Positions 46,425-58,154 of a stretch of DNA of 64,000 nt are shown piece by piece; the stretch's first letter is position 1; each line of letters starts with the position of its first letter. The notes beneath the pieces are model-generated. The model did not search any database. It was not told where the DNA came from and saw nothing but the letters and a program-made list of their open reading frames with translations. This DNA comes from an uncultured Clostridia bacterium (GTDB taxonomy: Bacteria; Bacillota; Clostridia; TANB77; CAG-508), in assembly GCA_934121875.1 (NCBI GenBank), contig CAKOVG010000001.1:1-64000 (forward strand), in the 5' to 3' direction. The translations under genes were made by a program, and so were the position numbers.

Positions 46425-46491
46425 TTGTACTCCTCCTTATAATCTCATATACATAAATTATATCATATAAGCTTAAAATTTTCTATACTTA

Positions 46492-46836
46492 TCAAACTAT
46501 TTTTGGTCCCATTTTTTGTCCAGCTAATAAATGAAAATGTATATGCATTACTTCCTGTCCTGAATCTTTTCCACAGTTTGCAACTATTCTAAATCCGTTT
46601 TTTTCTATACCACTTTGTTTTGCTATTTTATTTATAGCTACAAATATTTTGCTAATTAAATGGCTGTCTTCTTCTGTAACATCAAGTAAAGTTGCTATAT
46701 GTTTTTTTGGTATTACCAATATATGAATTGGAGTTATTGGGTTGATATCTTTAAATGCAATAACATCTTCATCTTCATATACTTTTTCTGAAGGAATTTC
46801 TCCTTTTAGTATTTTACAAAAAACACAATTATCCAT
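46492..46836 (-). CDS. HIT-family nucleotide hydrolase/transferase
   Basis: The 114-residue protein has the HIT motif MHIHFHLLAG near its C-terminus and the family start CVFCKILKGEIPSEKVYEDEDVIAF. It acts on nucleotide monophosphate esters (HinT type, e.g. AMP-lysine or ADP-linked compounds). The gene is 12 bases downstream of alaS and may be cotranscribed with it; HinT hydrolyses aminoacyl-adenylates, which may explain the pairing. Confidence 0.93.
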   Translation of the reverse strand: MDNCVFCKILKGEIPSEKVYEDEDVIAFKDINPITPIHILVIPKKHIATLLDVTEEDSHLISKIFVAINKIAKQSGIEKNGFRIVANCGKDSGQEVMHIHFHLLAGQKMGPKIV

Positions 46837-46848
46837 ACCTTATTCTCC

Positions 46849-48603
46849 TTATTCTAAAATTGCTTTAATACGTCTAACTCCTGCTGAACTTGATTCTTCT
46901 TTTTTGATTTTAAAGTGTCCTAATTCTCCTGTATGTTTAACATGAGGTCCACCACAAATTTCTTTACTAAAATCTCCTATTGTGTATACCTTAACTCTAT
47001 CACCATACTTATTTTCAAATAGTCCTGTAGCTCCAGATGCTTTTGCTTCTTCTAATGTCATTTCTTCACATGTTACAGGTAAATCTCGTTTAATTTGTTC
47101 GTTTACAATTTCTTCTACTTTAGCTAGTTGTTCTGGTGTCATTTTTTCTGAATGTGTAAAGTCAAACCTTAATCTTTCTGTTGTAATGTTTGAACCGCAT
47201 TGATTTGCATTATCTCCTAATACTATTTTTAATGCTTGATGTAGTAAGTGAGTTGCTGTATGATATTTAGTTGTTTGTTCGTTTTGTTCAGCTAGTCCTC
47301 CTTTGAATTTCTGTTCACTACCCATTCTTGATTTTTCTTGATGTTCTTTAAATAATTTATCAAATTCAGATGTGTCAATTTCAAAGCCTTGCTCTTTTGC
47401 TAAATCTGCTGTAATTTCTGGTGGAAATCCATATGTTTCATATAGTTTAAAAATAGTATAACCATCAATTGTATTTTTACTTTCTTGTTTTAATTTGTTT
47501 ACCACTTTTTCAAATTCTTTTTCTCCATGTGATAATGTTTTAACAAATTTATCTTTTTCTGCTAATATAACTTCTTTGATTGTTCCTCTATTTTCAACTA
47601 ATTCTGGATAAAACTCTTTTAATGTTTCTACATATAAATCAACTAATCCACCAATTTCATTTAAATCTATTTGTAATTTGTTTAAGTGTCTTGTCATTCT
47701 TCTAATTAGTTTTCTTAATACATATCCACGATCTATATTGCTTGGTCTACCACCATCTGATATAACCATCATACTTGCGCGTAAATGTTCTGCAACAATT
47801 CTTCTACTTTCAATATTATCTTGATTTGCTAGCTCTTTTAATTTTTCCATTACAGGTGCAAATAGTTCTGTATCAAATGGTGTTTCTTTGCCTTGTAATA
47901 ACATTGTCATTCTTTCTAGTCCAAAACCTGTATCAACATTTTGTTGTTTTAATTTTGTTATAGATCCATCTTTTGCTTGATAATATTCCATAAATACATC
48001 ATTCCATATTTCAACATATTTACCGCAATCACATGATGGTTGACAATTATCTGAACATGCTGGTTTTCCTGTATCTAAAAACATTTCTGTATCTGGTCCA
48101 CAAGGTCCTTCTTCTCCTGCAATCCACCAGTTATTATCTTTACCATAGAAATATATTCTTTCTTCTGGTATTCCAGCTTTCTTCCATGCTTCTGCAGCTA
48201 CTGTATCTCTTGGTGCATGTTCATCTCCTGCAAAACATGTAACAGACAATTTGTTTGGGTCAATTTCTAACTCTTTTGTTAAGAATTCATAGCTCATGCT
48301 AATTGCTTCATCTTTAAAATAGTCTCCTAATGACCAATTTCCTAGCATTTCAAAAAATGTTAAATGACGATTATCTCCTACTTCATCTATATCATTTGTT
48401 CTTAAGCATTTTTGATAATCCGTAATTCTTGTTCCTGCTGGATGTTTTTCGCCTAATAAATATGGTACTAATGGTTGCATTCCAGCTGTTGTAAATAATA
48501 CAGATGGATCATTTTCTGGTATTAATGGAGCACTTGGGATTATTTTATGACCGTGTGCTTTAAAAAAATTTAAATATTTGTTTCTTATTTCTATTGCTTT
48601 CAT
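46849..48603 (-). CDS. alaS: Alanyl-tRNA synthetase, short form
   Basis: This class II synthetase charges tRNA-Ala. The 584-residue protein has the catalytic core (TTAGMQPLVPYLLG, HLTFFEMLGNWSLGDYFK, GFGLERMTMLLQ), a tRNA recognition region, and the editing domain with the zinc ligands HTATHLLHQAL ... CGGPHVKHTGELG. It ends after about 580 residues, whereas usual bacterial AlaRS has about 875 with a C-terminal DHHA1 domain. The last residues (SSSAGVRRIKAI) finish the editing domain cleanly, so this is a natural short form rather than a frameshift. Short forms like this are known in CPR bacteria and some Clostridia. Confidence 0.93.
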   Translation of the reverse strand: MKAIEIRNKYLNFFKAHGHKIIPSAPLIPENDPSVLFTTAGMQPLVPYLLGEKHPAGTRITDYQKCLRTNDIDEVGDNRHLTFFEMLGNWSLGDYFKDEAISMSYEFLTKELEIDPNKLSVTCFAGDEHAPRDTVAAEAWKKAGIPEERIYFYGKDNNWWIAGEEGPCGPDTEMFLDTGKPACSDNCQPSCDCGKYVEIWNDVFMEYYQAKDGSITKLKQQNVDTGFGLERMTMLLQGKETPFDTELFAPVMEKLKELANQDNIESRRIVAEHLRASMMVISDGGRPSNIDRGYVLRKLIRRMTRHLNKLQIDLNEIGGLVDLYVETLKEFYPELVENRGTIKEVILAEKDKFVKTLSHGEKEFEKVVNKLKQESKNTIDGYTIFKLYETYGFPPEITADLAKEQGFEIDTSEFDKLFKEHQEKSRMGSEQKFKGGLAEQNEQTTKYHTATHLLHQALKIVLGDNANQCGSNITTERLRFDFTHSEKMTPEQLAKVEEIVNEQIKRDLPVTCEEMTLEEAKASGATGLFENKYGDRVKVYTIGDFSKEICGGPHVKHTGELGHFKIKKEESSSAGVRRIKAILE

Positions 48604-48667
48604 ACTATTCCTCTTTTCTCTTTTTCATGTTTTAAATTATATAACATTTACATATAGAATGCAATAT

Positions 48668-49918
48668 TTACACAACTACTTTTTGTATTGTGTTTTCAAG
48701 ATTCTCGTTTGTTTTCATTTTTACTATCATATAATTTGTAGTGTGTCCTTTTAAATATTCTCCTTCTCTTTCTTCTAATAATACTTCTACTTCTTTTCCT
48801 ATGTATTTTTGGTTGTACTCTTCCTCATTTTTGTCAGATAGTTTTATTAGTTTATTGCTTCTTTCTTCTTTTATATTTCCATCTATTTGATTAGGCATTT
48901 TAGCTGCAACTGTTCCGCTTCTTGGTGAATACTTAAATACATGCATTTTATAAAATTTTATTTCTTTTAAGAACTCATAAGTTTTGTTAAACTCTTCTTC
49001 TGTTTCTCCTGGGAACCCAACTATAATATCTGTTGTCAAATGTACTTCTGGATATGCATTTCTAAGCAATTCTACTACATTTCTAAATTGCTCTGTTGTA
49101 TATTTTCTATTCATTCTTTTTAATGTATCATTACATCCACTTTGTAATGATAAATGAAAGTGATCACATATTTTTGAAAGTTTTTTCAGTCTTGTTACAA
49201 ATTCTTCTGTTATTAGTGTTGGTTCTAATGAACCTAAACGTATTCTTTGTATTCCATTTATTTTTTGAATTTCTTCTAATAAATCAATTAATCTGTACTC
49301 TGGCTCTATATCGAAGTCTTTTCCATATGATGCTATATGTATACCTGTTATAACTACTTCTTTTATGCCTTCTTTTGCAACATCTGTAATTTCTTTTATT
49401 ACACTTTCTGGCTTTCTACTTCTAATGCGTCCCCTTGCATAAGGAATTATGCAATATGAACAAAACTGATTACATCCATCTTGTACCTTTATTACTGCTC
49501 TTGTTTTTTCTGTGTATGTAACATCTCCAAAGTCTAAGAACTCAGTTTGATGTAATACATCTGACACATATGTATTCTTACTAGCTTGCTCTACATATTT
49601 TACAATATCATTTTTTTCATTTATTCCAAGTATTAAATCAATTTCTGGTATTTGCTCTAGCTTTTCTTTTGCTACTTGGGCATAACAACCAACAGCAACT
49701 AAAATGGCTTCTGGATTTATTTCTTTTACTCTCCTTAACATTTGTCTTGATTTTTTATCTGCCATATTTGTTACTGTACATGTATTTATAATATAGATAT
49801 CTGCTTTTGTTTCAAAGTCCACTACTTTATAACCTGCTTCAATCATTTTTTGCATCATTGCATTTGTTTCATATTGATTAACTTTACATCCTAAAGTACA
49901 AAACGCTACTGTTCTCAT
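48668..49918 (-). CDS. mtaB: tRNA t6A37 methylthiotransferase MtaB
   Basis: MtaB (YqeV) converts t6A37 to ms2t6A in tRNAs reading ANN codons. The 416-residue radical SAM protein has the N-terminal UPF0004 cysteines (CTLGCKVNQYETNAM, NTCTVTNMADKKSRQ, VGCYAQ), the radical SAM cluster CNQFCSYCIIPYARGRIRS and a C-terminal TRAM domain. Upstream on the minus strand is the groEL terminator. Confidence 0.95.
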   Translation of the reverse strand: MRTVAFCTLGCKVNQYETNAMMQKMIEAGYKVVDFETKADIYIINTCTVTNMADKKSRQMLRRVKEINPEAILVAVGCYAQVAKEKLEQIPEIDLILGINEKNDIVKYVEQASKNTYVSDVLHQTEFLDFGDVTYTEKTRAVIKVQDGCNQFCSYCIIPYARGRIRSRKPESVIKEITDVAKEGIKEVVITGIHIASYGKDFDIEPEYRLIDLLEEIQKINGIQRIRLGSLEPTLITEEFVTRLKKLSKICDHFHLSLQSGCNDTLKRMNRKYTTEQFRNVVELLRNAYPEVHLTTDIIVGFPGETEEEFNKTYEFLKEIKFYKMHVFKYSPRSGTVAAKMPNQIDGNIKEERSNKLIKLSDKNEEEYNQKYIGKEVEVLLEEREGEYLKGHTTNYMIVKMKTNENLENTIQKVVV

Positions 49919-49976
49919 ATAAATCCTCTTTCTATTATTACTTAAAATATTATAACATATATGTCAAGAAAAAATA

Positions 49977-50004
49977 AAATGGTAACTTAAAAGTTACCAT
50001 TTTT
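49977..50004 (-). terminator. groEL terminator
   Basis: AAAATGGTAACTT/AAGTTACCATTTT forms a perfect stem with T-tracts, just past groEL. Confidence 0.88.
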
Positions 50005-50009
50005 TATTT

Positions 50010-51981
<1,972 letters not shown>

Positions 51982-52031
51982 TTATTTTTTAGAATTTTTT
52001 TGATACGCCTTCTTTCTTTTTCATGTTTAAA

Positions 52032-52058
52032 TTAGCACTCTTTAATCAAGACTGCTAA
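52032..52058 (-). promoter_or_regulatory. CIRCE operator of the groESL operon
   Basis: TTAGCACTC, nine bases, then GACTGCTAA fit the CIRCE consensus with two mismatches in the second arm, as in the hrcA operator. It lies between the promoter and groES. Confidence 0.93.
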
Positions 52059-52061
52059 TAC

Positions 52062-52088
52062 TTTATACCCATTTATATAAAATGTCAA
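52062..52088 (-). promoter_or_regulatory. Promoter of the groESL operon
   Basis: On the minus strand TTGACA (52088-52083) and TATAAA (52067-52062) are 15 bases apart, a sigma-A promoter directly before CIRCE. Confidence 0.75.
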
Positions 52089-52143
52089 GTACACCTTTTA
52101 ATTTTTCACACATTATTCACAATCTTTTTATTATCTATATACC

Positions 52144-52172
52144 TTGTTTTTTACTTAATTTTATGGCATAAT
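52144..52172 (+). promoter_or_regulatory. Promoter of mutS2
   Basis: TTGTTT (52144-52149), a 17-base spacer and CATAAT (52167-52172). The start would lie at about 52179, leaving a very short leader of about ten bases that holds GAGG. Confidence 0.65.
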
Positions 52173-52189
52173 ATTTGTGCGAGGTAATT

Positions 52190-54544
52190 ATGGAAACGTT
52201 ATTAAATAAATTAGAATATGATAAAATTATTGAATGCTTAAATAAATATTGCAAAACTTATTTAGGCAAAAATTTATGTAAAAATTTACGTCCTCAATTT
52301 TCTTTTAAAAAAGTGGAACTTTTACTTAATGAAACTACTCAAGCTGATATACTTTTGCACCAAAAAGGTATTCCACCTTTTTATGAAACAGAAGAATTGG
52401 AAAAATATATTAAAGTTTTAGAAAGTAATCAAACTCTATCTATAAAAGGATTACTCAATCTTGCTATGCTTTTAAAAATGGCTAGAGAACTAAAAGAATA
52501 TTTTTATGAGAATACTGCTTTTTCTTTTGACATTTTAGAAAAGTATTTCAGCTTTTTGTATTCTAACCCTTTAATTGAAAAAAATATTTTTAATAAACTT
52601 ATTGATGAAAATACTGTTGCTGACAATGCTTCTAATAAACTTTCTAGTTTACGTAGAAACAGAAAAAATTATGAACAGGATATTAAGGATAAATTAAATA
52701 GTTATATTCATTCTAGTACTTATGCCAAGTACATAATGGAACCAATAGTTACTATTCGTAATAATAGATATGTTATTCCTGTAAAAGAAGAATATAGAAG
52801 TTATATAAAAGGCTTTATTCATGACACTTCTAGTAGTGGATCTACTTTATATATTGAGCCTACAAGTGTATTTGAAATAAATAACAAAATTGGTCATATA
52901 AAAATTGAAGAAGAATTAGAAATTGAAAAAATTCTTCATTTACTAACTTCTTCACTTTATGAATATAGCAACGAACTAAAAAACAATTTAAACCTTATTG
53001 CTAGTATTGATTTAATTTTTGCTAAGGCTAATTTAGGTATTGATAGTATGGCCACTGTTCCTTGTTTAAATAATGAAAAATTTATAGACTTATTTAAAGC
53101 AAGACACCCTTTAATTGCTAAAGATGTAGTTGTTCCTATTGATATTAGCTTAGGAAGAGAATATATTTCTCTTTTAATTACTGGTCCAAATACTGGTGGT
53201 AAAACTGTTGCTTTAAAAACTGTTGGTTTGCTATTACTTATGGCATATTCTGGTATTCCTATTCCTTGTAGTGAAAGCAGTAGTATATGTGTATTTTCAA
53301 ATATTTTTGCTGATATTGGCGATGAGCAAAGTATTCAAGAATCGCTTAGTACATTTTCTGCACATATGAGGAATATTGTAAAAATTACTAATATGGCTGA
53401 TAGCAATAGCTTAGTTTTATTAGATGAGCTTGGTTCTGGTACAGACCCTTTAGAAGGTGCTGCATTGGCAATTAGCATTTTAAGCTATTTAAAGGATATT
53501 GGTAGCTTAGTATGTTGCACTACTCATTATCAAGAATTAAAAGAATTTGCTTTAGTTACTTCTGGCTTTGAAAATGCAAGTTTTGAATTTGATATAGATA
53601 ATTTAAAACCTACATATAAGCTATTAATTGGTATTCCTGGTAAAAGTAACGCTTTTGCTATTAGCAAAAGGCTTGGTTTAAATGACAATATTTTAAATGT
53701 TGCAAATAGCCATTTAAAAGAAGATAAAGTTTCTATTGAGGAATTATTAAAAAGCATATATGATAATAAATTAAAAATTGAAAAACAAAAAGACGAAACA
53801 GAAAAGAATTTAAGGCAAATAGAAATTATAAGAAAAAATTTAGAACAAAAGCAAGATGATGTATTAGCCAAAAAAGCTCAGATGTTAGAAGATGCTAGAC
53901 TTGAAGCAAGAGATATTATACTTTCTGCAAAAGAGGAGGCTACTGAAATAATTCATTCTCTTAATAGTTCTCCTGATTTAAAACAAGCTAATAATTTACG
54001 AAACAAATTAAATGATACACTAAAAAATTTAAACTCTGTTCACTATAGCGAACAAACTGATAACTTTGAGCAACTAAATTCAAATGATATTGTAGATGGT
54101 TTAAGTGTGTATATTGTTTCTCTTGGCACGACTGGTTTTGTAGTTGGAGAAAAAGTTAATAAATCAAATGAAGTTCAAGTACAGGTTGGAAGTATGAAAA
54201 TGAATATTAAGCTTTCTGATTTAAGGAAAAGTTTTAATAATAAATCTAATTTCAAGTCAACTGGAAAGGTTACAACTAATAAAGAGTCTAAAGCAAAAAC
54301 TATTTCTCCAGAAATAAATGTTATTGGTCAAAATGTAGATGAGGCTTTATATGTTATTGACAAATATTTGGACAACTGTGCAACAGCAAACATTTCGCCT
54401 GTTAGAATTGTACATGGAAAAGGCACTGGTAGACTTCGTGAAGGAGTACATTCATTTTTAAAGACTCACCCTCATGTTAAGAGTTTTCGTATAGGTACAT
54501 TTGGTGAAGGAGAAATGGGAGTGACTATTGTTGAAATTAAATAA
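52190..54544 (+). CDS. mutS2: MutS2, recombination and ribosome-rescue ATPase
   Basis: MutS2 resolves or suppresses recombination intermediates, and in Bacillus also splits collided ribosomes. The 784-residue protein has the core/clamp domains, Walker A GPNTGGKTVALKT, the Walker B LVLLDELGSGTDPLEG, a long coiled coil (about 515-605), a KOW-like segment and a C-terminal Smr nuclease domain (ARIVHGKGTGRLREGV in near-register). It lacks the mismatch-binding N-terminal domain of MutS. ATG 52190 follows GAGG by five bases; the ATG at 52175 precedes the predicted transcription start. Confidence 0.95.
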   Translation: METLLNKLEYDKIIECLNKYCKTYLGKNLCKNLRPQFSFKKVELLLNETTQADILLHQKGIPPFYETEELEKYIKVLESNQTLSIKGLLNLAMLLKMARELKEYFYENTAFSFDILEKYFSFLYSNPLIEKNIFNKLIDENTVADNASNKLSSLRRNRKNYEQDIKDKLNSYIHSSTYAKYIMEPIVTIRNNRYVIPVKEEYRSYIKGFIHDTSSSGSTLYIEPTSVFEINNKIGHIKIEEELEIEKILHLLTSSLYEYSNELKNNLNLIASIDLIFAKANLGIDSMATVPCLNNEKFIDLFKARHPLIAKDVVVPIDISLGREYISLLITGPNTGGKTVALKTVGLLLLMAYSGIPIPCSESSSICVFSNIFADIGDEQSIQESLSTFSAHMRNIVKITNMADSNSLVLLDELGSGTDPLEGAALAISILSYLKDIGSLVCCTTHYQELKEFALVTSGFENASFEFDIDNLKPTYKLLIGIPGKSNAFAISKRLGLNDNILNVANSHLKEDKVSIEELLKSIYDNKLKIEKQKDETEKNLRQIEIIRKNLEQKQDDVLAKKAQMLEDARLEARDIILSAKEEATEIIHSLNSSPDLKQANNLRNKLNDTLKNLNSVHYSEQTDNFEQLNSNDIVDGLSVYIVSLGTTGFVVGEKVNKSNEVQVQVGSMKMNIKLSDLRKSFNNKSNFKSTGKVTTNKESKAKTISPEINVIGQNVDEALYVIDKYLDNCATANISPVRIVHGKGTGRLREGVHSFLKTHPHVKSFRIGTFGEGEMGVTIVEIK

Positions 54545-54646
54545 AAAATACTAGACTTTTTACTTTTTTATTGTTATAATGTTTTTTGTTTAAATTCTGA
54601 TATTTAATGATTATAATTATTAAAACAAATGGAAAGGAATTTTAGA

Positions 54647-55684
54647 ATGAAAGATATATCAATTATTAGTGCTTGCACTGATTTAGGTTTAAAAATTGAC
54701 GGTGCTGAACTTGGAGCCCAAGCTTTAACTCAAGGCTTAAAATCAAGTAACATTTCTAAAAATTATGTATTAAAAAGTAGAAAAAAACATGAAGAAATAA
54801 AATCATGTGTTTCTTGTTCTGGAAAAGATATTAACAGTTTTGTAAATAATTTTAATTCACTTTTACTAGATATGCATGAAATACATTTTGAACATTCTAT
54901 GAGTGAAGATGAAAAAAAAGCGTATTATGAGAAGATGCATAATTTAGTTTTAGCTGTAAAAGCCTTAGATTCAAAAAATGAAAAAAGGAACTTAGACGGT
55001 ATTAATGATTTTAATGAAGAATTGTATAATACTACTCGCAGTATTATACAAAATGGGAGTTTTCCTTTACTTGTAGGTGGAGACCATATTGTTGCAATTG
55101 GTTCTAGTTTAGCATCTATTAAGGAACACAAAAATATGGGAATTATTTGGTTTGATTCTCATGCTGACTTTAATACATATCCTACTTCTGTTACTGGTAA
55201 TTTACATGGTTTACCTTTGGCAGTCGTTACAAATTATGAAAAAAATATTTTAGCAGATTTTCACAGTGGTCCTTTTTATAACCCTAAGAATACAGTTATT
55301 GTTGGTGGCAGAGATATTGACCCTTGGGAATGGGGAAATGTTTTAGATGCAGGTGTTACTGTATTTTCTACAGAAGATATTAAAAAATATGGAGTTGAAG
55401 AAATCTGTAAAAAAGCTTTTGCTATTGCTTCAAATGGAACTAATGGTGTTCATATCAGCCTAGATTTAGATTTAATAGATCCTGAAGTTGCACCAGGAGT
55501 TTCTATTCCTGCAAAAAACGGAATAAACTTAGATGAAACCTATTTGTTGGCAGATGAAATTACTAAGTATAGTGATATTATAAAATCAGCTGATTTAGTT
55601 GAATACAACCCTTTATTTGATAAAAATGGCATTACTAAAGAAATTGCTACAAATATATTAAATAAATGGATTGAAAAGTTTTAA
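54647..55684 (+). CDS. Arginase/agmatinase-family protein
   Basis: The 345-residue protein has the ureohydrolase metal motifs LLVGGDHIVAIGS, WFDSHADFN, HG-L-P (NLHGLPLAV), and SLDLDLIDPEVAPG, all with intact Mn ligands. Family members hydrolyse arginine, agmatine or formiminoglutamate. The insertion between residues about 40 and 115 is longer than in plain arginases, so substrate cannot be told. ATG 54647 follows AAAGGAA; the ATG at 54629 has no site. It stands alone with a terminator. Confidence 0.88.
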   Translation: MKDISIISACTDLGLKIDGAELGAQALTQGLKSSNISKNYVLKSRKKHEEIKSCVSCSGKDINSFVNNFNSLLLDMHEIHFEHSMSEDEKKAYYEKMHNLVLAVKALDSKNEKRNLDGINDFNEELYNTTRSIIQNGSFPLLVGGDHIVAIGSSLASIKEHKNMGIIWFDSHADFNTYPTSVTGNLHGLPLAVVTNYEKNILADFHSGPFYNPKNTVIVGGRDIDPWEWGNVLDAGVTVFSTEDIKKYGVEEICKKAFAIASNGTNGVHISLDLDLIDPEVAPGVSIPAKNGINLDETYLLADEITKYSDIIKSADLVEYNPLFDKNGITKEIATNILNKWIEKF

Positions 55685-55714
55685 AAAAGTGGCTTATATT
55701 TAAGCCACTTTTTT
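55684..55714. terminator. Bidirectional terminator between the arginase-type gene and pheT
   Basis: AAAAAGTGGCTTA/TAAGCCACTTTTT is a near-perfect stem flanked by tracts on both sides. Confidence 0.9.
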
Positions 55715-55716
55715 AG

Positions 55717-58125
55717 TTATTTTCTTAATTCTGCTCCTAAATTTTTTTCAAGTTCTGCAATTATTTCTTTCATAATTCCATTTACTTCTTCATCTTTTAA
55801 TGTTCTATCTGGAACTCTAAATTTCAAACTATATGCAACACTCTTTTTATTTTCTCCAAGTTTTTCACTTCTATAAACATCAAATAGTTTAGCTTCTTCC
55901 AAGTTTTTCTTTGCTTTCTTTTGAATAATCTTTTCAATTTCTCCAACTTCAGTATTTTCATTTACAACCATTGCAATATCTCTTTCTATTGCTGGAAATT
56001 TTATAATTTGAGCATATTTTTTATTTTTTCTTGCATATTTTGTAAGTTTATCCAAATTAACTTCTGCTAGTAATACTCTTTGAGTTATATCATAATTTTT
56101 TGTAAGTAGTGGATTAGCCTCTCCAAATGTTGCAATTACGTCATTTCCAACTACGAAGTTAGCACATCTACCTGGATGATACATTGCATTTTCTTTTTCT
56201 TTTTTAATGTCGAATCTAGAAACACCTGCTAGTTCTATTAAATTTTCTACTGTTCCTTTTAATGTATAAAAATCTTCTGAATCACTATACATACCAATTG
56301 TCAAAATATTGCTTTCTAAAGGTAATTCTCCGTTTTCAATTGTTTCATTCTTATTTTGGTATATTCTTGATAAATCAAACAATTTTACATTTTTGTTTTT
56401 GTAATTGTTATTATTTGCAAGCATTTGCATCATTGTAGGTACAGATGTTGTTTTCATTAAATTATAGTCTTCACTAAGTGGATTTTGTATTCTTACAGCT
56501 TCTTTTAAGTATATATTATCTCCTGTAATGTTGCATTTAGCTAAATCTTTTTCGCTTAAAAATCCAAATGTGCAAATTTCTGATAGCCCAGTATTAACTA
56601 AAAATTTTGAAATTTCATCAGATATTTTTTGTTCTTTATTTCTTCCACCTAAGGTAGTTTCTGCATTTATTAATGTAGTACCTAATTTGTCATACCCATA
56701 AAATCTTAAAACTTCTTCTGCAACATCTGCAAGTTGTTCAACATCTTGTCTAAAATATGGTGGAGTTATTATATCATTTTCAACTTTCATATCTAATTTT
56801 TCTAAAATTTTTATCATTTCTTGCTTTGATAAATTTATTCCTATTAAGGAATTTATTCTTTCTACATTTAACGGAATATTATTTACTTTTTGTTTCACTG
56901 GGTACACATCAACTTTTCCTTCTACTGCTTTTCCTGCGCCAATTAATTCTACTAATTCTACTGCTCTATTTACTGCTCTTATAGCATTTTCTGGAGATAA
57001 TCCCTTTTCATAACGGCTAGATGCCTCTGTTCTTAATCCTACTGCTTTTGCTGTTTTTCTAACACTTCCTCCATTAAATACTGCTGATTCAAATACTACT
57101 GTTTGAGTATTTTCTTCTATCTCTGAATTTTGACCACCCATAACACCTGCAATAGCTACTGGTTTTTTAGAGTCTGCAATAACTAGCATATTTTCATTTA
57201 GCTCTCTTTCTTGGTCATCTAACGTAATTATCTTTTCGCCTTTTTCAGCTCTTCTAACTGTAATATGCTTTCCATTAATTGAGTTTATATCAAAAGCATG
57301 CATTGGTTGGCCCATTTCTATCATAACATAGTTTGTAATATCTACTATGTTATTTATTGCTCTTACACCACAACTATTTAGTCTCTTTACCATCCAATCT
57401 GGAGATGATGCAATTTTTACATTTTTTACTACCCTAGCAATATATCTATAGCATAGATCTGGTGCTGTAATTTCAACAGTTATTCCCTCTACATTGTCTT
57501 TATTTTCAACTTGCATTTCATCTATATTTTTGCGTGGTGCTTTAAAAGGCTCATCTAATGTTACTGCTACTTCTCTTCCCAAGCCTTCTATTGATAAGCA
57601 GTCTGGTCTATTGGGAGTAATTTCAAAGTCTATTACAGTTTGATTTATTCCTAGTACATCTTTTATATCTTCTCCTATCTTTTCTTCCATTTTTTTGTCT
57701 AATATCATTATTCCATCTTCAATTTGATTTGGATAATTATTAATATCTAACCCTAACTCTCCTACAGAACACATCATTCCACAAGAGTCTACGCCTCTTA
57801 ATTTTCCTGTTTTTATTTCTACTCCACCTGGAAGCTTTGCTCCATCTTTTGCTATTGGAACTATATTTCCAACATTAATATTTTTTGCTCCAGTTACTAT
57901 TTGTAATACCTCTGTTTTTATATCTACTTTAGTTATTACTAAATGGTCTGAATCTTCATGTGGCTTGATTTCAAGAATCTTTCCAACAACAACATTTTGA
58001 ATATCAGCCCCTTGTTCTTCTATTGTTTCTACCTTAGACCCTGTCATTGTTAATTTGTCTGCTAATTCTTTAGCAGTAACATTTATGTTTGTATATTCTT
58101 TTAGCCATTCTATACTTGCTTTCAT
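55717..58125 (-). CDS. pheT: Phenylalanyl-tRNA synthetase beta subunit
   Basis: PheT is the tRNA-binding and editing subunit of the (alpha-beta)2 PheRS. The 802-residue protein shows an N-terminal OB/EMAP domain (VVVGKILEIKPHEDSDHLVITKVD), the B3/B4 editing domain, the B5 region (RREVAVTL equivalents), and the C-terminal ferredoxin-like anticodon-binding domain (VAYSLKFRVPDRTLKDEEV). It lies 29 bases downstream of pheS and shares its T-box control. Confidence 0.97.
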   Translation of the reverse strand: MKASIEWLKEYTNINVTAKELADKLTMTGSKVETIEEQGADIQNVVVGKILEIKPHEDSDHLVITKVDIKTEVLQIVTGAKNINVGNIVPIAKDGAKLPGGVEIKTGKLRGVDSCGMMCSVGELGLDINNYPNQIEDGIMILDKKMEEKIGEDIKDVLGINQTVIDFEITPNRPDCLSIEGLGREVAVTLDEPFKAPRKNIDEMQVENKDNVEGITVEITAPDLCYRYIARVVKNVKIASSPDWMVKRLNSCGVRAINNIVDITNYVMIEMGQPMHAFDINSINGKHITVRRAEKGEKIITLDDQERELNENMLVIADSKKPVAIAGVMGGQNSEIEENTQTVVFESAVFNGGSVRKTAKAVGLRTEASSRYEKGLSPENAIRAVNRAVELVELIGAGKAVEGKVDVYPVKQKVNNIPLNVERINSLIGINLSKQEMIKILEKLDMKVENDIITPPYFRQDVEQLADVAEEVLRFYGYDKLGTTLINAETTLGGRNKEQKISDEISKFLVNTGLSEICTFGFLSEKDLAKCNITGDNIYLKEAVRIQNPLSEDYNLMKTTSVPTMMQMLANNNNYKNKNVKLFDLSRIYQNKNETIENGELPLESNILTIGMYSDSEDFYTLKGTVENLIELAGVSRFDIKKEKENAMYHPGRCANFVVGNDVIATFGEANPLLTKNYDITQRVLLAEVNLDKLTKYARKNKKYAQIIKFPAIERDIAMVVNENTEVGEIEKIIQKKAKKNLEEAKLFDVYRSEKLGENKKSVAYSLKFRVPDRTLKDEEVNGIMKEIIAELEKNLGAELRK

Positions 58126-58154
58126 TTATATCATCCTTTCTTTTTCAATTAAAC

